Below, piece after piece: positions 43,984-52,980 of a stretch of 64,000 nt of DNA. Source of the DNA: Halolamina sediminis (GTDB lineage Archaea; Halobacteriota; Halobacteria; Halobacteriales; Haloferacaceae); NCBI RefSeq assembly GCF_001282785.1, contig NZ_CVUA01000001.1:248001-312000 (forward strand), read 5' to 3'. The notes beneath the pieces are model-generated. The model was not told where the DNA came from and ran no database searches. It saw only the letters and a program-made list of their open reading frames with translations. A program made the translations under genes and the position numbers. The first letter of the stretch is position 1. Each line of letters starts with the position of its first letter.

Positions 43984-45647
43984 GCGGCGAGGCCGGTCCG
44001 CCGGCGGTCGAACATCTCGACGAGGAGACGATCGACCGCATCGCCGCCGGCGAGGTGATCACTCGGCCCGCGCGGGTCGTGGGCGAACTGCTGGACAACG
44101 CGCTCGACGCCGGCGCCGACTCGATCCGGGTTGAGGTCGACGGCGACGGCACCGAACGGATCAGGGTCGCCGACGACGGCCACGGGATGGCCCGCACCGA
44201 CGCCGCCCGCGCGGTCGAGCGCCACGCGACGAGCAAGCTCCGGGACGCCGCGGCGCTCCCGGCGACGACGAGCCTCGGCTTCCGGGGCGAAGCACTGCCA
44301 AGCATCGCCGACGCGGGGCGACTCGAACTCGTCACCAGCGACGGGAGCGAGCCCGGAACGCGGCTCGTGGTCGACGACGAGGGCGACGTTCGAGTCACCG
44401 ACGCCGGGCGCGCCCGCGGGACGACCGTGACGGTCCGGGGCCTGTTCGCCGACCGGCCGGCACGCCGGGAGTCCCTCGGTAGTGAGGGCGCGGAGTTCGC
44501 GAAGATCTCCGAGCTGGTGGCGCGCTACGCGCTCACCCGGCCGGACGTATCGTTCTCGCTCGCCCACGACGGCCGGGAGGTGTTCGAGACGCCCGGCAGC
44601 GGTGCCCACGAGGACGCGCTCGCGGCCGTCTACGACCGCCACGTCGCCGCGCGATCGACGACGTTCGCCCACGAGACGACGCTCTCGGGGGGCGAGGACG
44701 GGCAGACGATCCACGTCGAGGGCGTCCTCGCGTACCCCTCGACGACCCGCGCCGACCGCTCACACCTCTGGACCGCGATCAACGACCGCCCGGTCGTCGA
44801 CGGCGGGCTCCGTCGTGCGATCGAGCGCGGCTACGGCACACTGCTGCCCGACGGCCGCCACCCCATCGCAGTGGTCTCCGTCTCGCTCCCGCCGGAAACC
44901 GTCGACGCCAACGTCCACCCCGCGAAGGCGGAGGTCGCACTCTCGGTACGGGATCCGGTGGAAGCAGCGGTCGAGACCGGCGTGAACGACGCGCTCACGA
45001 CCGCGGATCTCCGGCGCTCCGGCGAGGTCGCGATGGGCTTGGAAGAATCTCTCGCGCCGAAGGAGAGCGACTCCGCGCTCGGTAACGCCGAGGTGCTCGG
45101 GCAGTTCCGCGAGACGTACATCCTCTGTGCGGAGGGCGACGACCTGCTCGTGATCGACCAGCACGCGGCCCACGAGCGGGTGAACTTCGAGCGCCTGCGG
45201 GCCTCCCTCTCGGGCGAAGCGATCGAACGCGCCGAGCTCTCGCCGCCGGAGACGCTCTCGCTGTCGCCCGCCGAGACCGCGATCGTCACGGAGCGCGCCG
45301 ACGAGCTCGCGGCGCTGGGGTTCGACGCCGAGCCGTTCGGTGGAACGACCGTGAAGCTCTCGGCGGTGCCCGCGCCGCTGGGTCGCCCCGCCGACGCGGG
45401 GGCGTTCCGGGAGACCCTCGCGGCGCTCGCGAGCGGTGACGATATCGAGGACGCCCGCGAGACGGCGCTCGCGGATCTGGCTTGTCACCCGTCGCTGAAG
45501 GCCGGCGACGCGCTGAAAGCCGAGGACGCACAGGCACTCGTGAATCGGCTCGGGCAGTGTGAACAGCCCTTCGCCTGCCCGCACGGCCGGCCGACGGTGC
45601 TCAGCGTGAACGAGGAGACGCTCGCGGCCGGGTTCGAGCGGTCGTAG
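43980..45647 (+). CDS. mutL: DNA mismatch repair protein MutL (endonuclease type)
   Basis: 555 residues. The GHKL ATPase motifs are ELLDNALDAGADSI, DDGHGM and TTSLGFRGEAL. The C-terminal endonuclease motif DQHAAHERVNFE matches DQHA(x)2E(x)4E, and ACHPSLKAGDA and CPHGRPT complete the metal site, so this MutL should nick DNA itself, as expected where MutH is absent. It is co-translated with mutS. Confidence 0.96.
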   Translation: MSGEAGPPAVEHLDEETIDRIAAGEVITRPARVVGELLDNALDAGADSIRVEVDGDGTERIRVADDGHGMARTDAARAVERHATSKLRDAAALPATTSLGFRGEALPSIADAGRLELVTSDGSEPGTRLVVDDEGDVRVTDAGRARGTTVTVRGLFADRPARRESLGSEGAEFAKISELVARYALTRPDVSFSLAHDGREVFETPGSGAHEDALAAVYDRHVAARSTTFAHETTLSGGEDGQTIHVEGVLAYPSTTRADRSHLWTAINDRPVVDGGLRRAIERGYGTLLPDGRHPIAVVSVSLPPETVDANVHPAKAEVALSVRDPVEAAVETGVNDALTTADLRRSGEVAMGLEESLAPKESDSALGNAEVLGQFRETYILCAEGDDLLVIDQHAAHERVNFERLRASLSGEAIERAELSPPETLSLSPAETAIVTERADELAALGFDAEPFGGTTVKLSAVPAPLGRPADAGAFRETLAALASGDDIEDARETALADLACHPSLKAGDALKAEDAQALVNRLGQCEQPFACPHGRPTVLSVNEETLAAGFERS

Positions 45648-45719
45648 CGACCCGACTCCGGCATCCGCTCCGGGACGACGAGACGACGCTCGTCGTCGGT
45701 CACTCGCCGGAGTCGCGTT

Positions 45720-46028
45720 TCACCACACTTTACAGTCCGGACAAACGAGCGCGTCCGGGTCGAGATCCGGGTTCTCCGCCGTTCCGTCCTCGCCTGCGTA
45801 CCAGCGCTTCTCCACCGTCGTCCCGCAGGCCGCACACTCGGCGCCGTCGGGCGTTGACGTGTAGGTGAACGTCGGCGTTTCGGGCTCGGCGTCGGTAGCG
45901 TCGTCGGGATTCGCGCCGTCGTCCGGCCCGAGCGCGCCGTCCTCGGGATCACTTGCCCCGTCGTCGTCCGCCTCCGCCGCGCCGTCCCCACGCCCGGCGA
46001 AGTCGGTGAGGTTGGCGTCGTCGCTCAT
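45720..46028 (-). CDS. Small acidic zinc-ribbon protein
   Basis: 102 residues. Residues 1-55 are a disordered, very acidic segment (Asp/Ala/Gly/Pro-rich). The C-terminal half has two cysteine pairs, CAACG and CPDC, spaced about 28 residues apart, which form a likely zinc ribbon (ECAACGTTVEKRWYAGEDG ... LVCPDCKVW). It may bind nucleic acid or a protein partner. I recognise it only as a haloarchaeal conserved hypothetical. It is convergent with mutL. Confidence 0.75.
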   Translation of the reverse strand: MSDDANLTDFAGRGDGAAEADDDGASDPEDGALGPDDGANPDDATDAEPETPTFTYTSTPDGAECAACGTTVEKRWYAGEDGTAENPDLDPDALVCPDCKVW

Positions 46029-46112
46029 ACCCCGGACTGTGGGCGGCGGGGGGTTTAGCGGTGGCGTCCCGCAAGCGAACCCTTTTCACCCGTGACGGGC
46101 CGTTACCCGGGC

Positions 46113-46607
46113 ATGGACCCCGGACACCCGCTACAGGGCATGACCGACCTCTGGGACGACACCATCGACGACATGCAGGCCACCGCGGAAGAGCTCCGGG
46201 AGGCGGGCTGGGAGACCGTCGAGCTCCGGCCCGGCGCGGTGACGCCGCTGCCCCGACTGGAGACCGACGACGGCTACGAGGACGATCGGACGGGGTTCGA
46301 CGTGCTCGTGCCGGGCAACGAGTTCGAGGCGGTGCAGAACGCCGTCGACGGCGCCGAGTTCGACGAGTACGAGGCGTACAACGCCCAGGCCAACGACGTC
46401 GTGTTCGTCGTCGTGGTGATGAAGGCGGCCGACGCCGGGCGGGCGGTGCTGATCCCGATCTACTACGAGGTCGAAGATGCGGAGGAGACGGCCCGGCGGA
46501 TCGAGGCCGAGGGCGAGAGCCGGTTGTACGTCCGGCCGCTCGACGATAGCGAGCGCGTGCTGTTCGTCCAGCAACAGCCCGAGGCGCTGCTGCCGGGCGA
46601 GGCGTAG
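46113..46607 (+). CDS. Conserved haloarchaeal protein of unknown function
   Basis: 164 residues from ATG 46113; a GTG start 21 bp upstream is possible but the sequence there is not acidic. It looks like a compact alpha/beta protein (MTDLWDDTIDDMQATAEELREAGWETVEL ... VVFVVVVMKAADAGRAVLIP) with no catalytic motif. The pattern of an N-terminal helix followed by five strands is shared by a haloarchaeal DUF family whose number I do not recall with certainty. It lies just upstream of the S6e gene on the same strand. Confidence 0.7.
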   Translation: MDPGHPLQGMTDLWDDTIDDMQATAEELREAGWETVELRPGAVTPLPRLETDDGYEDDRTGFDVLVPGNEFEAVQNAVDGAEFDEYEAYNAQANDVVFVVVVMKAADAGRAVLIPIYYEVEDAEETARRIEAEGESRLYVRPLDDSERVLFVQQQPEALLPGEA

Positions 46608-46682
46608 CGGCCGCGTTCGGCCCACCCCTGCCGGAACGGGCGGTTTCGACGTGTTTTTCAGCCGCGGCCGAGATTTTCGGGT

Positions 46683-47078
46683 ATGGCCGAACTCAAGCTC
46701 GTCGTGTCGGACCCCGACACGGGCAACACGTACCAGACGGAGGTCGACGGACAGGACGCCAACCGCTTCATCGGGCGCTCGCTGGGCGAGGAGGTCGACG
46801 CCGACGTCGTCGGGCTCTCGGAGTCCACGCTGCAGCTCACCGGCGGCTCGGACGCCGCCGGCCGACCGATGCGCGAGGACGTCGCCGGCTCGAACCTCAA
46901 ACAGCTCCTGCTCGAAGGCGGTGTCGGCTACCACCCCGAGAAGGACGGCGAGCGACGCCGCGTCACGGTCCGTGGCGCCGAGTTCAGCGAGGAGAGCGCA
47001 CAGGTCAACGCCAAGGTGATCGGCGACGAGGACGTCGCGGCCGCCTTCGGCGAGGGCGACGACGAGTCCGAGGAGTAA
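46683..47078 (+). CDS. rps6e: 30S ribosomal protein S6e
   Basis: 131 residues. [35 protein letters not shown] and [15 protein letters not shown] (the S6e signature GGSDxxGxPM) identify it. The acidic C-terminus is typical of haloarchaea. It is part of the small ribosomal subunit. A GTGTTTTTCAG promoter-like element lies about 30 bp upstream. The next gene starts 18 bp after the stop, so the two may be co-transcribed. Confidence 0.96.
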   Translation: MAELKLVVSDPDTGNTYQTEVDGQDANRFIGRSLGEEVDADVVGLSESTLQLTGGSDAAGRPMREDVAGSNLKQLLLEGGVGYHPEKDGERRRVTVRGAEFSEESAQVNAKVIGDEDVAAAFGEGDDESEE

Positions 47079-47096
47079 GCTTTCTCTCACCTCTCG

Positions 47097-47639
47097 ATGC
47101 CCGATCGTATCCCCAGCGACCACGCCAGCGTCCGCACGGAGCGGGCGGAGGTGGCCCGCAACGGCGGCACCCGCCGGCCCTGCCTGCGCCTGCCGGGGGA
47201 GCTCGACCTCGAGCCGGGCTCGTTCGTCCGCGTCGTGATCGACGGGGAGGAGCGCCACGCCGAGGTGCGTGAGGGCCGCCCGGGGTTCCTGCTCCGTGGC
47301 GCCTACGACCTCAAGAGCGAGGCTCGTGACCCGGGCCGCGCGGAGAACCGACTGGTCGAGTGGCTGCGCGAACGGGAGCGCGAGCCCGGCGACCCCGTGG
47401 AGATCGACGAGATCCAGCCCGGCGAGCGCTACGGGCTCCGGCTGCCGGGCGAGCGGACGTTCTACCGCGACACCAGCGGGCCGGGCGGGTCGCTGCAGGG
47501 GATCGCGGAGGACCTCGCCGGCACGCAGTCAGGCGGCGAGGGTGAGGACCTCGCCGGCACGCAGTCAGGCAGCGAGGGTGAGGATCTCGCCGGCACCAGC
47601 AGTGACGCGGGGAGCGACGACCCGTTCGACTTCGACTGA
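47097..47639 (+). CDS. DUF7112-like protein with C-terminal 12-residue repeats
   Basis: 180 residues. Residues 1-130 form an acidic/basic beta-rich domain (RLPGELDLEPGSFVRVVIDG, ERYGLRLPGERTFYRDTSG) that I recall as a haloarchaeal family near S6e (DUF7112, not certain). The tail holds two and a half copies of EDLAGTQSGSEG encoded by 36-bp DNA units at 47508-47603. The repeats then run into an acidic end (DDPFDFD). The repeats are in frame and could vary in number between strains. Confidence 0.75.
   Translation: MPDRIPSDHASVRTERAEVARNGGTRRPCLRLPGELDLEPGSFVRVVIDGEERHAEVREGRPGFLLRGAYDLKSEARDPGRAENRLVEWLREREREPGDPVEIDEIQPGERYGLRLPGERTFYRDTSGPGGSLQGIAEDLAGTQSGGEGEDLAGTQSGSEGEDLAGTSSDAGSDDPFDFD
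47508..47603 (+). repeat. 36-bp tandem repeat inside a coding region
   Basis: Units at 47508-47543, 47544-47579 and a partial one at 47580-47603 differ by only a few bases. Each encodes 12 residues starting EDLAGT. A multiple-of-3 unit keeps the frame open. Confidence 0.85.
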
Positions 47640-47688
47640 GCCGACCGGAACGCGGTCGCTTTTTCCCGTTCAGGCGCCTCGTCGGGGT

Positions 47689-48123
47689 ATGAGCAAGCTC
47701 TCGGAGTTCCTCGCGGGCGAGCGGCTGGAGGACGTGGCGCTGTTCCTCGCCGAGGACCAGTTGGACGAGGCGGGCAAGCTGGCCGACGCCGGCGAGGAAG
47801 TCGACGGCGGGGTCGTGCTCGTGCGCCCGGGCGAGCAGGGGCGGAAGCTGTTCGACGCCGGCACCGGGCAGGACGCGATGCAGTTCGCGAAGGAGGCGAT
47901 GGGCGAAGGCGGCAGCGTCGACGCCGATTTAGCCGGCGGAGAGTGTCCCGCCGGCGACGGCGACGAGCACGAAGTTCAGTACGTGTTCGCGTTCGCCGAG
48001 GCCGAGAATCCCGGGGTCGGCGGGCTGTACGCCGACGGCGACGTGATCCACGCCTACGCGAAGTGTGCCTGCGGGGAGTCGTACTCCGAGAAGTGGGTTG
48101 CCGGGTCGCGCTCCGGGGCGTAA
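47689..48123 (+). CDS. Conserved haloarchaeal protein (DUF5807-like)
   Basis: 144 residues. The helical N-terminus (MSKLSEFLAGERLEDVALFL) precedes a beta-rich domain. The pairs CP...C.C (GECPAGDG; YAKCACGESY) could bind a metal. I recall this arrangement as DUF5807 but am not certain. No catalytic motif. ATG 47689 follows GGGGTATG, and the gene lies 50 bp after the DUF7112-like gene. Confidence 0.7.
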   Translation: MSKLSEFLAGERLEDVALFLAEDQLDEAGKLADAGEEVDGGVVLVRPGEQGRKLFDAGTGQDAMQFAKEAMGEGGSVDADLAGGECPAGDGDEHEVQYVFAFAEAENPGVGGLYADGDVIHAYAKCACGESYSEKWVAGSRSGA

Positions 48124-48382
48124 GCCGAGGCGTTTTCGCGGGTCGGCGCTGGGCCGGTGCCGGGAACTTCGATTTCTGCTGCCGGGTCTCACATCCGATC
48201 AACAGCGGCCCACGCCGTCGACGACCGTGGCGCTAGCGCTGCTCGCGGTAACCTCTCAGGGTGTCTCCGTGATCGGCGTCCGTGGCCGTCATACTCCGTG
48301 TCCGAAACAGCCCTGATCTACCGGACGTGCACACTGTGTGGACACCCGAACCCATTTGGCCGGCCCACCCCACCCTCCGGGC

Positions 48383-49288
48383 ATGACCAAACGGCACGCC
48401 TCGCTCCCGCCGGATGCCGAGGCCGGGGTCGACGCCTTCGTCGAGGAGGTCGACGAGCGGCTCGCGGCCGACGAGGACACCTGCGACGTGGTACAGGACA
48501 CGCTGGTCGACCTGTTCGGCGACCGCGACGCCTACGAGCGCTGGCAGGACGGCGGCGACGTGACGCCCGCAGAGCGCGTCCGCCTGCAGGGGTACGACCC
48601 CTGCAACGCGACGCTGGAGTCGGAGTACTACGCCGAGAAGGACGAGGACCGGTTCCAGCGCTCGAAACACCTCCAGTGGCTCTGGCGGCAGTTCGACGCG
48701 ACGCCGATGGCCGACAACATCGAGTTCGCGCTGCGGTTCCGGCAGATGCTCGCCGAACACCTGTTCGACGAGGTCGGCGAGAACTGCCGCTTCTTCAAGG
48801 GGATCACGTTCACCTACGGCCACAACATCACCGTCGGCGACAACGTGGTCGTCCACGACGACGTCCACCTCGACGACCGCGGCGCGCTGGAGATCGGCGA
48901 CCGCGTCTCGATCTCGGACTCCGCGCAGGTGCTCTCCCACGACCACGACATTGTCGACCAGACGGAGGTCGTGAACTACCGGACGATCATCGAGGACGAT
49001 GCCCGACTGACCTACGACACGCTCGTGCGGGCGGGCTCGAAGCTCGGCGAGAACTCCGTCGTCGGCGCGAAAGCCGTCGTCGACGGCGACGTGCCGGCCC
49101 ACCACGTCGCGGTCGGCCAGCCCGCGAAATCCGTCCGCGTGAAACCCGGCTGGGAGTCCGAAGCCGCGCCGATCGAGGACGGGCTGGAGCGCAACAAGGA
49201 GCAGCGCCGGATCGAGTACGACCTGCCCGACAATCTCGAAGTGTTCGACGAGTTCGAGCGGGACCTCAATCCGCCGGGCAGCCGTTAG
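48383..49288 (+). CDS. Left-handed beta-helix acyltransferase
   Basis: 301 residues from ATG 48383. The N-terminal 130 residues are helical and not recognised. The rest is a hexapeptide-repeat left-handed beta-helix (VHDDVHLDDRGALEIGDRVS, IEDDARLTYDTLVRAGSKLG) with LSHDHDI carrying a likely catalytic His and VAVGQPAKSVRVKPGW at the C-terminus, as in maltose/galactoside O-acetyltransferases. It probably transfers an acetyl group to a sugar or nucleotide-sugar. The upstream 48124-48382 gap shows no gene. The stop overlaps the DsrE-like stop by 4 bp. Confidence 0.85.
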   Translation: MTKRHASLPPDAEAGVDAFVEEVDERLAADEDTCDVVQDTLVDLFGDRDAYERWQDGGDVTPAERVRLQGYDPCNATLESEYYAEKDEDRFQRSKHLQWLWRQFDATPMADNIEFALRFRQMLAEHLFDEVGENCRFFKGITFTYGHNITVGDNVVVHDDVHLDDRGALEIGDRVSISDSAQVLSHDHDIVDQTEVVNYRTIIEDDARLTYDTLVRAGSKLGENSVVGAKAVVDGDVPAHHVAVGQPAKSVRVKPGWESEAAPIEDGLERNKEQRRIEYDLPDNLEVFDEFERDLNPPGSR

Positions 49289-49614
49289 AGCCGGATGTAG
49301 TTCCAGCCCGAATCCTGTAGTCGTGCCAGTTCTCCGATCCCCGAAGAGACGAGTTCGACGCCCGGCGGGAACGCCGACTCGGACGTGTCAGCAAGCCCGA
49401 GGGAGTTCGTACAGAGCTTTACCTTCGCGCCGTCGCTGAGCAGTGATTCGGTGGTTCCACGAAGCCGCCCCGCGGCGGCGTCGATGCTGTTGGGGTGATC
49501 GATCACGATCGCGACAGCGTCGACATCGATCGTTTCGTCCTCCAGGAGGCTCCTGACTTTCGACTTGGCGGTTCGATAGGCGTCGGCGTCGGAGACGTGG
49601 AACACGGTGCGCAT
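49285..49614 (-). CDS. DsrE-family protein
   Basis: 109 residues from ATG 49614. The DsrE/YchN fold is indicated by MRTVFHVSDADAYRTAKSKV, VAIVIDHPNSID, VKLCTNSLG (a single Cys at about 73) and VELVSSGIGELARLQDSGWNY. Such proteins act in sulfur relay or bind small ligands, often as hexamers. The Cys position fits the DsrE sulfur-carrier site, but a partner is not encoded here. It is convergent with the acyltransferase, 4-bp overlap. Confidence 0.85.
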   Translation of the reverse strand: MRTVFHVSDADAYRTAKSKVRSLLEDETIDVDAVAIVIDHPNSIDAAAGRLRGTTESLLSDGAKVKLCTNSLGLADTSESAFPPGVELVSSGIGELARLQDSGWNYIRL

Positions 49615-49659
49615 ACGGACGGGTTGGGGAGAGACAGGCAAGAAAGCGCCGTCCGGGAA

Positions 49660-50970
49660 ATCAGCTACCCCACCCTACTTCGCTCACCCTGACGGGTTCG
49701 CTCGTGGAGGGAGGGGCTTGTCCGTGAACTCGGCCTCGAACCCCTCCGGGTGGGCGGTGAATCCGCCGCTCGGCGTCACGGTTCCGGACTTCAGGGCAAG
49801 CTGACTGTTGCCCGTCCGCCGAGACGACTGTTGGCCTCGACGGACGTACCGCATCCCGATGTTCTTCGCCGCGTTGTAGTCCGCATTGGCTTCCGAGTCG
49901 CACTTTTGACACTGGAAACCGTTACGACTCTGGCGGTTCTCGTCTGCCGTGAACCCACATTCGGCGCACCGCGTGGACGTGTACGCCGAACCGACTTGTT
50001 CCACCGAGATCCCAACCACTTCGACTTTGTACTCCACTTGCTCGTAGAGCGTTCGGAACGCCCACTTGTGCCCCCACGACGCGCCCGTTTGGTCGCGGAT
50101 GTGCGTCAAGTCCTCGAACGCGATCACGTCGCACTCGTACCGAAGTGCTTCATCCACGATAGCGTTCGACGCCCGATGAAGTACGTCCCGGATGTACCGA
50201 AGTTCGCGCCCACTCGACCGTTCGAGCGTTCGATGGGCGCTTCGAGTATCGGTCCGTTGGAGTCCCTCCCGTACCTTCTCGAACTCGCGGAGGTTGTGAG
50301 TTAGCTCCCGCCCACTGAAGAAGTAGGCCGTACTGGTGACAGCGAGATTTTCGATACCGAGGTCGACCCCGAGAACCGTTCCGTCCTCGGCAGTGTTCCG
50401 TTCGGTGTCGTTCTTGTGTCGGCGGAAGCCGATATGCAGGAAGTAGTCGCCGTTGCGGGCAGTGAGAGTGCTTTCCGTGACGTTCCACTCCTCAGAATCG
50501 AGGTACTGCCGTTGGTATCCGTCGGCGGCCTCGGGCAAAGCAAGTTCACACCGGATACGACTCTCCGTTGTGGACAGTGACACCGTACCGTCGTCGAACA
50601 CCGTCATGGTCCGGGTGTCGTACTTCACCGTGGGTGCGGTGAAGATCGGCTTGCTTACCGTCTTGCCTTTGATCGGCGTTCGATACAGCCGGTGATGGCT
50701 TGGGCGGCTTGGTGGGTGGCGAGGACCGCGTGCTGACTACCGAGGTCGGTTTGTTCACGCACAGTATCGTAAGCGAGGGGCTGTACGTCGCTTTTCGCGT
50801 TGCACTTCCCCCACGCCATGTCCGTGGCGATTTGACAACCGCGCTTCCACGCAGTAATCGTCTCTTCGAGAAGCTCGCGTTGCTCGTCAGTTACTTCGAG
50901 ACGAGTGATTGCCGTCCGACGCACGTAGTCGTCCGCCACGGTTTCAATGTGAACGTGTGACTACTTATAA
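49660..50970 (-). mobile_element. TnpB-only IS200/IS605-family (IS1341-like) element
   Basis: The element consists of a disrupted tnpB with AT-rich left flank and a GC hairpin right flank. A TATA-like TTATAAG (around 50963-50970) lies 27 bp before the tnpB GTG at 50939 on the minus strand. Downstream of tnpB, ACCCGTCAGGGT (inside the last codons) and the following CACCCTACTT-like DNA form the probable RE hairpin/guide-RNA scaffold; ends are approximate. No tnpA is present, so it would need a transposase in trans. Insertion lies 50 bp from tRNA-Gly. Confidence 0.75.
49684..50939 (-). pseudogene. tnpB: tnpB (RNA-guided nuclease family), frameshifted
   Basis: The N-terminal part (GTG 50939, about 94 residues, VADDYVRRTAITRLEVTDEQ) is in one frame. 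The rest (about 314 residues to 49684) is in another. A single missing base near 50668-50672, in a segment encoding RRS-KGK, joins the two: frame 1 reads CIERRSKARR-stop, while the alternative frame reads KGKTVSKPIF directly into KYDTRTM. The catalytic D-E-D set is intact (GVDLGIENL, IAFEDLTHI, DYNAAKNIG), and a CxxC...CxxC zinc finger is present. TnpB is an RNA-guided DNA endonuclease; here it is probably inactive or relies on the truncated C-terminal form. Confidence 0.85.
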
Positions 50971-51019
50971 GCGATTCTCAGGTGGATTCCTCCGAGTATA
51001 GACACACGAAGACACAAAA

Positions 51020-51090
51020 TGCGGATGCCGGGAATTGAACCCGGGCCGGTAGCTTGGGAAGCTACTGTCCTACCACTGGACCACATCCGC
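51020..51090 (-). tRNA. tRNA-Gly(CCC)
   Basis: 71 nt on the minus strand. Acceptor GCGGATG pairs with CATCCGC, discriminator A. D-loop GGTCCAGTGGTAGGA, anticodon stem GTAGC/GCTAC around TTCCCAA (anticodon CCC), T-arm CCGGGTTCAATTCCCGG. No CCA or intron. The TnpB element lies just downstream of its 3' end. Confidence 0.97.
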
Positions 51091-51255
51091 GTTAGTGGTC
51101 TCTCGTTCACGAGGCCTACTGCGCTCGTGCATGAGCGAACGCCAGCCTCCGGTAAGTCGGTTTCGGATTCCGCCACCCCGTACCGGAACCGGACGCGCGT
51201 CCACCTCCCGCGGTCGGGGAGTGCCTATTTGTCACCCGAGACAGAACGACGACCC

Positions 51256-52089
51256 ATGCCCGAAGACGTCCTGACGGAGAACGCGCCGCTGGACATCCGT
51301 TTCTCGGAGGCAGAGCTCGAAGCCGCCCGCGAGGAGATCGTCTCGTTCATCCGGGACACCGTCGACGCCGCCGGCGCCGAGGGCGCCGTGCTCGGCCTCT
51401 CGGGCGGGATCGACTCGACACTGACGGCCTACCTCGCCGTCGAAGCGCTGGGCGAGGACGGGCTCCACGGGCTGACCATGCCCGCCCGCGTCAGCGACGA
51501 GGAACTGATGAGCGACGCCGAGGCGGTCGCCGAGTCGCTCGGCATCCCCTACGACGTGATCGAGATCGAGCCGATCGCCGAGACGTTCGACGAGGCGTAC
51601 CCCGAGGGCATCGAGGACAAAACCGCCGCGGGGAACGTCCGCGTCCGGACGCGGGCGGTGCTGAACTACTACGTCGCGAACACCGAGAACCGCGTCGTCC
51701 TCGGGACGGGCAACCGCAGCGAGGCGATGACCGGCTACTTCACGAAGTACGGCGATCAGGCCGTCGACTGCAACCCCATCGGCGACCTGTACAAACAACA
51801 AGTCCGCCAGCTCGCCGCCCACGTCGGCGTCCCCCACGAGCTGGTGATGCAGACCCCCACCGCCGAGATGTGGGAGGGGCAGACCGACGAGGAAGAGATG
51901 GGGCTGAACTACGACCACCTAGACGCCGTGCTCGCGCTGCACGTCGATGGCCCGCTGTCGACGGCCGCGACGGTGCGCTACGTCGACGGTGTCACCGAGG
52001 AGCACGTCCAGCGCGTCGAGGAACTGGTCGAGGGGAGCGCACACAAGCGCTCGATGCCGCCGGTGCCGGGGCTCTCAGTGCGGGAGTAG
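51256..52089 (+). CDS. nadE: NAD+ synthase
   Basis: 277 residues. P-loop GLSGGIDSTLTAYLAVEAL (about residue 48) and KTAAGNVRVRTRAVLNYYVA, NRSEAMTGYFTKYGDQAVDCNPIGDLYKQQ and PTAEMWEGQTDEEEMG define an ammonia-dependent NadE. It converts deamido-NAD to NAD with ATP. The longer open frame starting upstream crosses the tRNA-Gly gene and is not coding. The 51091-51255 gap has no gene. Confidence 0.96.
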   Translation: MPEDVLTENAPLDIRFSEAELEAAREEIVSFIRDTVDAAGAEGAVLGLSGGIDSTLTAYLAVEALGEDGLHGLTMPARVSDEELMSDAEAVAESLGIPYDVIEIEPIAETFDEAYPEGIEDKTAAGNVRVRTRAVLNYYVANTENRVVLGTGNRSEAMTGYFTKYGDQAVDCNPIGDLYKQQVRQLAAHVGVPHELVMQTPTAEMWEGQTDEEEMGLNYDHLDAVLALHVDGPLSTAATVRYVDGVTEEHVQRVEELVEGSAHKRSMPPVPGLSVRE

Positions 52090-52111
52090 AACGGGAACCG
52101 CGAAGGCCGAC

Positions 52112-52834
52112 CTACCGCACCGGGTTCTCCGGCCCGCGACCGAGGTACTCCGCGGCGAACGCCTGTACTGACTCGGCGTCGTAGTCGTCGATCACGAGCC
52201 GGTGGGTCCACGCCGTCAGCACGTAGTCGCCGCGTGGGTTCTCGTTGGGGTTCGGCGCGACGATGACGCTCTGCCACTGGCCGTCCTTGTTCGCGGTCCA
52301 CGCTCGGAGGCTGGCCTCCGCCTCGTCGGAGAGGTTCCCCTCGTCGTAGTAGATCACGACCGCACCGTGTTCGAGCGAGTGGACCAGCTCCTCCAGCCGT
52401 GGCGTCTCGGTGTAGTAGCCTGCAGACGCCCAGTCGCCGGAGTGGGGGCCCGAAAGCGGCGGGACGGTGTCGTAGTCGACGTCGCCCGAGCGGTGCTCAC
52501 GCCCCTGGCTCTCGAACGTCTCGACCTGCGAGATCCACTCGTCGGCGCCGCGGTTCGGCAGCGGTTCGTCCTCCATGCCCGCCGGCTCGGCGTCGAGATC
52601 CGTGCCGCCACCCGCGCCACTCAGGAAGAAAAACCAGATCGCGACGACCAACACCACGAGCACCGCGGCGCCCGAGAGGAGGCCGACGATCGGGAGCCCT
52701 CCCTCGTCGTCGCTCGCGGCGTCGACCCGGCGTTGGTCTATCGGTCCGAGCTCCTCGGCGTGCTCGTCGCCGAGATGTTCGAGGAGGGCCTCCTCGTCGT
52801 CGAAGGCCGCCCCGCAGTACTCACACTCGACCAT
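52112..52834 (-). CDS. DUF3105 membrane protein with an N-terminal zinc finger
   Basis: 240 residues. The N-terminus has a C2H2-like finger (CEYCGAAFDDEEALLEHLGDEH), then an acidic linker and one membrane span (IVGLLSGAAVLVVLVVAIWF, about residue 50-75). The extracellular C-terminal DUF3105 domain contains LSGPHSGDWASAGYY, LVHSLEHGAVVIYY and APNPNENPRGDYVLTAW with conserved His residues. Function of DUF3105 is not known. The finger-plus-membrane anchor layout suggests an interface between cytosol and surface. It is convergent with nadE and starts at ATG 52834. Confidence 0.82.
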   Translation of the reverse strand: MVECEYCGAAFDDEEALLEHLGDEHAEELGPIDQRRVDAASDDEGGLPIVGLLSGAAVLVVLVVAIWFFFLSGAGGGTDLDAEPAGMEDEPLPNRGADEWISQVETFESQGREHRSGDVDYDTVPPLSGPHSGDWASAGYYTETPRLEELVHSLEHGAVVIYYDEGNLSDEAEASLRAWTANKDGQWQSVIVAPNPNENPRGDYVLTAWTHRLVIDDYDAESVQAFAAEYLGRGPENPVR

Positions 52835-52980
52835 ACCACCACCACCGCCCCCGGCGCCCATAACCCTTCGCTATCGGGTGGTCGCAAACGGATCGACGAA
52901 CCGCCGCTGCTGGCCGGTGCTCGTGGCGCTTTCGGGGGCTTTCCAAAGGCATTTGCGTCCGCCGCGACTTACCCTAGACG

